Shown here in pieces: positions 57,571 through 64,000 of a stretch of DNA of 64,000 nt (within the stretch, counting starts at the first letter, position 1; each line of letters opens with the position of its first letter). Both the position numbers and the translations under genes were made by a program. The DNA is from Berberis thunbergii (Eukaryota; Streptophyta; Magnoliopsida; Ranunculales; Berberidaceae): NCBI GenBank assembly GCA_003290165.1, contig QNQO01000643.1:310001-374000 (forward strand), written 5' to 3'. A model generated the notes under the pieces. It was not told where the DNA came from and did no database searches. It saw only the letters and a program-made list of their open reading frames with translations.

Positions 57571-57779
57571 AACGGTGTGATGCGTGATCGTATCTCTAGA
57601 ACGTAAACAAAAACAAAACAATGACCCAAAACATTGGAGGTTATTACAACAAACATTGGAGGTCTCTATAGATTCATGTTTCTTTATTTAAAGCGGGGTG
57701 CCAATAAATGAAGAATAAAAGCAAGGAAACATAAACAAAACAATGACCCAAAACATGTAAATACAACAAACATTGGAGG

Positions 57780-58160
57780 TCTTTAGATCCAACGGTTGCT
57801 TGTGATGTAAATATCTAGAACGTGGACAATCTTGAACTAGATTTCTCCCTTGTCCTTCATGCATCGTCTCTCTAGCTCTTAATGGCAACCATAAATCTGT
57901 AGTTCTCTTAGTAGGTTTTGCTGCACTTCTGGCAACACTTTGTGATTCTTGCAACCATGAATCTACAGCCTTTGGAGGGAAGTTAGAGTACTTATCCGGT
58001 CAGGCTAGTCCATCTCATTCTCTTCTTCTTTTGAGAAACAATCCATTATTTGTAGATTCCCAAGTCTCATAGAGTGTTTTAACCCCTCTGGAAAACTTCG
58101 TCTCAACTTGGGCACATTTTCTAATATAAGAATTTTAAGAACAACTAGTTCCTCAAATCC
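57780..58160 (-). pseudogene. CC-NBS-LRR resistance gene, C-terminal LRR fragment
   Basis: The minus strand carries LRR-like segments EELVVLKILILENVPKLRRS, FPEGLKH and LRELQIYGCH, then ERRCMKDKGEI and FKIVHVLDIYIT before the stop. The RC-K--GE---KI-H pattern near the C-terminus is the familiar end of RGA-type CC-NBS-LRR proteins, intracellular immune receptors. In-frame stops are present. The upstream gene is cut off by the copia element, and the LRR part recurs on its far side at 63833-64000. Confidence 0.7.
57965..58150. repeat. Direct repeat flanking the copia element (left)
   Basis: 186 bp, nearly identical to 63833-64000, from acagcctttggagggaag to gaacaactag. The right copy lacks about 17 bp. 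Confidence 0.9.
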
Positions 58161-58164
58161 TCCT

Positions 58165-58323
58165 CACTAGAGTATTATTGTGTTGATTCATTGACTAAAT
58201 ACAAGCCTATAAAGCTAACTCTGACCTAACCTTGTAGAGATAGGAAACCTAAGACTTCTATTCTATTATGACTTTCCTAACATATCCTATTCTATAACAT
58301 AGGTAGACTTTCTTTCTTAGACA
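58165..58323 (-). repeat. Copia 3' LTR, slightly truncated
   Basis: About 159 bp matching the other LTR (gttgattca(c/t)tgact, ggtagactttctttctt). The outer end lacks some 15 bp. A polypurine tract (minus cttcagggggagt) adjoins it at 58324-58336. Confidence 0.8.
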
Positions 58324-60057
58324 CTCCCCCTGAAGTTGGAGTGTATGTTTGTAATGCCTAATTTGCTAAGAAGATTATCAAATTGATAAGTGCTCAAAGC
58401 TTTAGTAAACAAATCTGCCCGTTGATGTAGTGTTCCAACATGCTCTGTCTGAATAGTACCCTCTTGTATCTTTTCTCTAACCAAATGACAATCAATTTCT
58501 ATATGTTTCGTTCGCTCATGAAAAACCAGATTAGATGCAATATGGAGTGCAGCCTTGTAATCACAAAACAAGAGAGCTGCCTGAGAATGATTAATGTGCA
58601 AATCATTAAGAATGTACCTCAACCAAATTAACTCACAGCATGTAGAAGTCATGGCCCTATATTCTGCTTCAGCTATAGATCTTTCCACTGTAGTTTGTTT
58701 CTTAGCTTTCCAAGAAATTGGTGAATCGCCAAGCATGACACAATAAACTGTAATGGATCTCCTAGTATCTCTACATCTAGCCCAATCTGCATCACAATAA
58801 GCTTTCAATTGTAATGAGCTGGTGGAAGAAAAAAAGATACCATGTCCTAGTGAAACCTTGATATACCTCAAGATCTTGTGTGCGACATCCAAATGTGGTA
58901 TCTTGGGCTTGTCCATAAATTGACTTAGGACATGTACTGAATAAACTAAATATGGTATCATGATCGTTAGGTATATCAACCTTTCAACAAGTCTGCAGTA
59001 TGTTGCGGGATTTGGTAGTAAATCTCCATAATCCTCTGTGAGCACCAAGTTTTGATCCATAAGATAACGTGAAGGCTTTTCTCCAAGATACCCTATGTCC
59101 TCCAATATTTAAAGTGCATATTTTCGTTGAGATAAAACAATCCTTTTGGTTGACCACGCGACTTCAATGCCAAGGAAATATTTAAATTTTCCTAAATCTT
59201 TGAGTTTGAACTTTGCAGCCAAAAATTTCTTTATTTCTTCAACGTATTAGAGATCATTATCTGTCAATATTACATCATCAACATATACGAGAATTGCGGT
59301 AAAGTTGTTACCCTTGGATTAGACGAATAATGAGTAATCAGCTTTAGACTGATTGTAGCCTGTTGATATGAGAGCAAATGATAACTTAAGGAACCATTGT
59401 CTCGAGGCTTGTTTGAGACCATATAAAGACTTGTTCAACTTGCATACTCGAGTCTCCCCCTTTCGGCCGAATCCAGGAGGAAGACTCATGTACACATCCT
59501 AAAAAAGATCACCATAGAGAAAAACATTGTTGACATCAAGTTGATAAATGCCAACCCTGTGTGGCTGCAAGAAAAAGGAGAATACGAACAGTAGTCAATT
59601 TAGCAATAGGAGCAAAGGTTTCTTTGTAATCAATACCTTCAACTTGACTGTATCCTTTAGCCACAAGACGGGTTTTGTAGCGATCAACACTACCATCTGG
59701 ATTAAGTTTAATCTTATAGACCCATTTACAACCAACCGGATGTTTGCCAGGAGGAAGAGGTTGTAAATTCCAAGTGTTATTGGTTTCTAGAGCATCAATC
59801 TCACTTCTCATGGCTTGACGCCAGTTTGGATCCTGCATAGCCTGCATAAAAGTGAAAGTGGTGGGTTCTTTGACTAAAGAAAGGGAAGTGGTGAAAACCT
59901 GGTGAGAGGTGGATAAATGGTCATAGGAAAGAAAATAAAAAGGGGGTAAACAATACCTATAGAAGGCCCAACGTTCGAAGCAGATGAGTGAGATGATCAG
60001 GAAGGAATCAAGCATCCAGATTATATTGTTGAAGATAAGATGGTTCACGGGTGGCAC
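58317..60057 (-). pseudogene. Copia reverse transcriptase and RNase H
   Basis: RT starts MRSEIDALETNNTWNLQPLP, with KLNPDGSVDRYKTRLVAKGY, then VYVDDVILTDNDL holding the catalytic VDD (about 59280). RNase H has LKAYCDADWARC, AEAEYRAMTSTCCELIWL and KHIEIDCHLVREKI, ending at 58317. Stops fall between 59105 and 59535. This enzyme would copy element RNA in the cytoplasmic particle. Confidence 0.87.
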
Positions 60058-60299
60058 GAATGGAGATGCGAGGTGGGAGAGGTGGGTCTAATGGTGGAAC
60101 AGAGGCAGGGGCGACCACTTGAGGTTGGGTTTTCGGGGTTTATGCTCGGTCGGTGACTGAGACATCGGATTGGGCGGCCGATCAATTGGAGTGGTCCGAC
60201 TGGTCAGAGAAAGTCACTGTTGGAGGATCAAAAAGCGGAGCATGAGCGACCGGTCGGGAAAGTGTGTCGGACTAGTCAGTGAGGTGATTGAGCATTTTG

Positions 60300-61665
60300 T
60301 CAAAAAAGTCTCCTCATGAAAGATGACGTCACGAGAGGGTATCCAAGAAAGACACATTGACTAGAACGAGCATCAAATTTGCTAGGATGTTGGGCATGTG
60401 TAGAAGCGAAACATAGACAACCAAAAACTCGAAGGTAAGAGTAGGTGGGTGATTTGTTAAAGAAAAGTTCAAAAGGCATTTTACCTTTAAGCGCAGAGGA
60501 CGGTGTGTGATTAATGAGATAGGCAGTGGTGAGAATTGATTCTCTCCAAAAATGTTTAGGGAGATGTGCTTGAAACAAAAGGGCACGAGCAACATTCAAA
60601 AGATGTCTATGTTTGCGTTCTGCCACCCCATTTTGCTGGGGTATAGAGACACAAGAAGTTTTATGGGTAATGCCTTTTAAAGCATAAAAATCAGTGAGAA
60701 AAAATTCAAGTCCATTATATCTGCGAATGGTTTGAATTTGTGAAGAAAATTGGTTTTCAACATAATTAATGAAAGAAATTAAGAGTGTGCGTGTGTCAGA
60801 CTTGTGTTTCATGAGATAAATCCAAGTACATCGTGTATAATCATCAATAATGGTGAGAAAATAACGCACTCTAAAAAGGGAAGCAACGTGATATCCTCCC
60901 CAAATGTCAACATGTAATAAGGAAAAAAGGAGCAGTACTTGAAATATGAGATAAAGGAAATTTATTTCTAGTTTGTTTGGCCAAAGGAAAAATAACACAT
61001 TTATTGGAAACATAAGTACTAGCATCGTGAAAAGTGACAGGAAAAAGATGGAGAGTTTTGTCTGAAATGTGATCTAGGCGATTGTGCCATAACACAATGT
61101 TGTTGTCTTGAGTGATGTTACAAGTGGTGGAAGTTGTGTTGGTGGTGCCGTCAAGATAGTATAAACCATCAAGCTCAGTTGTTGTCCCAATCATCTTCCC
61201 TAAATGAAGGTCCTGTATCAAACAAGAATTGTTGAGAAAAATGGTATGAATGAGAGAATGTTTTGTGAGTTTGCTAATGGGAATTAAATTAAGATTAAAA
61301 TAGGGAACACAAATAACATCATGAAAGGTAAAAACATAAGAGAAAGTCATGGTGCCAAAGTGTGTAACAACAGCGAGTGTACCATCAGGAAGCTCAAGGG
61401 TTCGATTGTGGACAGGTTTGGAAGATGCGAGTAAATGAGGGTTATGAACTATATGATCAGTCGCGCCGCTATCAAGGATCCATGATGAACGAGAGCCATG
61501 AAATTTGAGAGAGAGTACTTTACCTGTCAATTCTGTAATAGAAAGGTCATTACCAATATTGTGAGCCTTGGACACTTCGTGGAACAAGGCCATGATTTGC
61601 TTGCACTGTTCAAGAAGTGAATGGAAAATGATTGGATGGTTGCACATTAGAAGAAGTTGACACAC
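60300..61665 (-). pseudogene. Copia protease and integrase
   Basis: Protease: SSWILDSGATDHIVHNPHL. Pre-integrase region: [14 protein letters not shown]. Integrase: [10 protein letters not shown] with the first Asp, then [10 protein letters not shown] where the second catalytic Asp of the usual DNG is Tyr, and [14 protein letters not shown] with the final Glu. The two overlapping frames (60907-61665 and 60300-61025) show a frameshift near 60915. Confidence 0.85.
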
Positions 61666-61689
61666 TATTGCCCCTAGGACGATCTTTCT

Positions 61690-62648
61690 GAAAACGTCAT
61701 TGTTTAGTAGGATCGACTTTCTTAAATTTCCAATAATTGTCGATAGTATGGGCTTTCAATCCACAATAATCACAAGTGAAATGAGAACGATAGTCAGCAG
61801 CAGTATGACCTACAATGTCACATGTTCCACACTTGACGTCGAGATTAAAAGGCTTTCGGGTACTCCCGACTTGTCAATGTTGTGTGCACCTTTGGGATCA
61901 ATATTCCTCATGGCAAAAGCTGCAACATCAGGTATGTTGGATATTCCTGTAGAGACCTCTTGCTGGCGTTCATGACGAAGCACAAGGGAGTAAACTTTGT
62001 TGAGTGGAGGAAGTGGATCCATCAACAAAATTTGACCCCTAACAGAATTGTAGGCGTCGGTTAGCCCCATTAAGAACTTGATCGAGCGTTGAGTGTGGAC
62101 ATATGCGAGAACGGTGTTTATGGTGTCACTTGTGCGTTTAGCAAAACCAACCACAACATCCAATTCATCCCATAAAGCCTTTAATTTGGTAAAGTAGGCA
62201 CTCACATTCATCGCCCCTTGAGTGCATCCATGGATTTCAGATTCAATATGATAGATCTGCATGTAATTAGTTTGTGCATACCTTTGTTTCAAACCAGCCC
62301 ACACATTATAGGCCAATTCACAGTACATGGCAGTTGCCTGGAGGTTAGGTGAGATGGCGTTGATGAGCCATGATTTCACCAAGTTTTTGCAACGATCCCA
62401 TTGTAGTAGGTCATCATTATTGGTTTTGTCGCCGGGTTTTCTGGTAGATCCATCAACAAAACCTAATTTTTTTTAGCTTTGAGAGCCATGGTCATTGCTC
62501 GACTCCATATGTTGTAATTGGTAGGAGTAAGCGGCTGTGAAACAAGAGTTACTCAAGGTTGATCGGAGTGGTGAAGAAAGTATGGGTGTTGGGGATTGTT
62601 GTATGATGAGGGGGTTGTGTTTGAACCACTGTTTATAATGTCACCCAT
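61690..62648 (-). pseudogene. Copia gag
   Basis: Starts at an ATG at 62646-62648 in a good context (accatgg on minus). Early part: MGDIINSGSN to LTPTNYNIWSRAMTMALKAK, with one stop and a frameshift. Then an intact stretch, MVKSWLINAISPNLQATAMY to LKALWDELD, and near the end Cys/His words HFTCDYCGLKAHTIDN, a zinc-knuckle remnant. It is in the UBN2-type copia gag family. Confidence 0.8.
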
Positions 62649-63315
62649 GGTGGCCGCGGCTACGTAATGTACTGGTGGATCTAACTGATCCTTGGGGTGC
62701 TAATAGCCTGATCTCTTTCTTTAGATGATACAAAGATAAGATTTTCTTGTTTCTCTGCTTTGCTTCACTTGAGCACAATAGAAGAGATGTAATGAAAAGC
62801 TGAGGTTGATTCGAAGTTTAGGCTGATTCGATGCAATGAAAAGTCGAGGCTGATTTGAAGTTTAAGCCGATTTTATTGCAATGAATAGTTGAGGCTGATT
62901 CGATGCAATGAAAATCTTAAGCTGATTCGAAGATCTTCTCTTGATGATGGATGACGATGGAGATGAGATCTTCTTCTTTGCAGAAAGCAATGTGAAAAGA
63001 GATATTCTTATTCAGAAAAGTTTTCATTCTTATTTGCAAAAAGCTTTCTTTCTTTGATGAGATTGATGATGTTCTGAGGATGTTTTGAGATTGATGATGT
63101 TCTGATTGCAACGTTTGATGATCGGATTGACTGCAATGGTTCGATGATATTTATGGGTTGATGATGCAGTGTGTATGTGTTGTGGCTGCGTGGAGAAGCA
63201 AATATGATGAGATTGTGTGGCTGCGTGAGGCGGTGTTTGGCGGTGCCTGTTAACTTTTAACAAATGAGAAGGATTATCGGCTCAATGGCTCGAGTTTAGT
63301 TAACTAGAGAAGCCT
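62649..63315 (-). other. Copia leader with short tandem repeats
   Basis: Untranslated leader between primer site and gag. At about 62795-62940, words like gaggctgattcgatgcaatg recur four times with spacing near 35 bp. A second set, gattgatgatgttctga, repeats near 63060 and 63090. No ORF of note. Confidence 0.5.
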
Positions 63316-63328
63316 CACTCTGATACCA
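63316..63328 (-). promoter_or_regulatory. Copia primer-binding site, tRNA-Met
   Basis: Minus-strand tggtatcagagtg lies just inside the 5' LTR, the standard initiator tRNA-Met site. Confidence 0.85.
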
Positions 63329-63329
63329 A

Positions 63330-63832
63330 GTAAAGAATTGTATTGAAATATTATCATGTTGATTCACTGACTGAATACAAGCTTATAAAACTAGCTCTAA
63401 CCTAATATTGTGGAGATAAGAAACCTAATACTTCTATTCTATTCTGACTTTCCTAACATATCCTATAACACTTTCCTATTCTTTTTTTTTTTGAAAGGCA
63501 AGCGCGGGGTATAAATGGGCTCCCCAAACCACTAAAAGAAAAAGAATAATCTATTACATTCGCATATACTTTCTACCACTCGCATCCTCAAATATGATTT
63601 TTTTGAGGTCCTCCGCAAAGGAGCTTGGAGTAACATCTATAAACTCAGCATTTGGCATTAAACTAGCGAGTTTGTCAGCTGCCTTATTCGTTTCTCGCAT
63701 GATATGGATTACCTTGCAGTCCTCGAACCCTTGCAACAGACTTTTAATTCGTCTTGTAGACTTTCCTATTCTGTAACATGGTATTAAACACTTTCCTATT
63801 CTGTAACATAGGTAGACTTTCTTTCTTTAACA
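63330..63832 (-). repeat. Copia 5' LTR interrupted by a LINE
   Basis: It pairs with 58165-58323. The LINE at 63483-63759 and a 30-bp local duplication (ctttcctattctgtaacat, at 63761 and 63791) account for its greater length. Confidence 0.8.
63483..63759 (-). mobile_element. 5'-truncated L1-type LINE in the copia LTR
   Basis: A T run at 63483-63493 is the poly(A) tail on minus. The minus strand encodes CKVIHIMRETNKAADKLA, the C-terminal part of an RNase H domain as found at the end of plant L1 ORF2. A 13-bp TSD, actttcctattct, lies at 63470-63482 and 63760-63772. Only 277 bp were inserted. It postdates the copia element. Confidence 0.87.
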
Positions 63833-64000
63833 ACAGCCTTTGGAGGGAAGTCAGGCTAGTCCATCTCATTCTCTTCTATTTTTTTAGCGACAATCCATTA
63901 TTTGTAGATTCCCAAGTCTCGTAGAGTGTTTACCCCTCTAGAAAACCTCCTCTCAACTTGGGCTTATTTTCTAATATAAAAATTTTAAGAACAACTAGGT
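63833..64000 (-). pseudogene. NLR leucine-rich segment, second copy, runs off the window
   Basis: Copy of 57965-58150, coding for the same LRR segment on minus, with a 17-bp internal deletion. It reaches the window edge, so the full extent of the duplication is unknown. Confidence 0.75.

Larger units (their letters stand above)
58165..63832 (-). mobile_element. Ty1/copia retrotransposon, near full length
   Basis: Minus-strand order: 5' LTR 63330-63832 (with a LINE inside), tRNA-Met primer site, gag, protease, integrase, reverse transcriptase, RNase H, polypurine tract, 3' LTR 58165-58323. Short LTRs (about 160-215 bp without the LINE) and integrase before RT define copia. No 5-bp TSD; instead long repeats of NLR sequence flank it. 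Stops and frame changes occur in every region. Confidence 0.9.

Noticed and set aside
1..64000. tRNA or rRNA genes
   Set aside because: Only primer-binding complements of tRNA-Met and Athila-type sites were found; no cloverleaf or rRNA core was recognised by eye.

Overview
The window is nuclear DNA from a flowering plant, most likely a eudicot. It is AT-rich, has spliced genes, and is dominated by plant-type transposable elements (TEs): Ty3/gypsy chromovirus, Tat/Ogre and Athila lineages, Ty1/copia, TRIM, RTE and L1 LINEs, CACTA, hAT, Mutator-like elements (MULEs) and MITEs. I cannot name the species from sequence alone. Coordinates and terminal repeats were read by eye; no alignment or database search was run.

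Only one cellular gene looks complete: a three-exon type-G lipid-transfer-protein gene at 39160-39887. Other host-derived pieces are broken: a VPS45-like (Sec1/Munc18 family) fragment near 24.2-24.5 kb, MATE-transporter exons carried inside a hAT element near 22.0-22.5 kb, and the C-terminal leucine-rich part of a CC-NBS-LRR resistance gene at 57.8-58.2 kb, part of which recurs at 63.8-64.0 kb.

Layout. 1-5.1 kb: tandem repeats, then a CACTA terminus holding a 5'-truncated RTE LINE with a 15-bp target-site duplication (TSD). 5.14-17.17 kb: a large MULE with two convergent dead genes, a plant-mobile-domain (PMD) gene on + and a transposase fused to an OTU protease domain on -. A chromovirus with 480-bp LTRs and TSD CATGC sits inside the PMD gene. 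17.3-27.8 kb: a GC-rich foldback MITE family (three copies, 9-bp TSDs), an L1 fragment, a small MULE, a hAT with captured exons beside it, the VPS45 relic, and a long-TIR element carrying two nested MITEs. 28-38.7 kb: a hAT-like repeat, a second RTE copy, two inverted solo LTRs and a rearranged Tat element. 39-40 kb: the lipid-transfer-protein gene. 40-52 kb: an Athila element, Tat gag on - and Tat pol on +, with a TRIM and a solo LTR inserted. 52-57.6 kb: an Athila-like element with LTRs but no clear coding. 57.8-64 kb: the NLR relic split by a copia element.

The elements nest in readable order. Almost every TE reading frame is broken by stops or frameshifts, and in the big MULE both recognisable catalytic aspartates now read Asn. 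The most notable biology is the two-gene MULE with an OTU peptidase and a PMD partner, the hAT with host MATE exons, and the palindromic MITE family.
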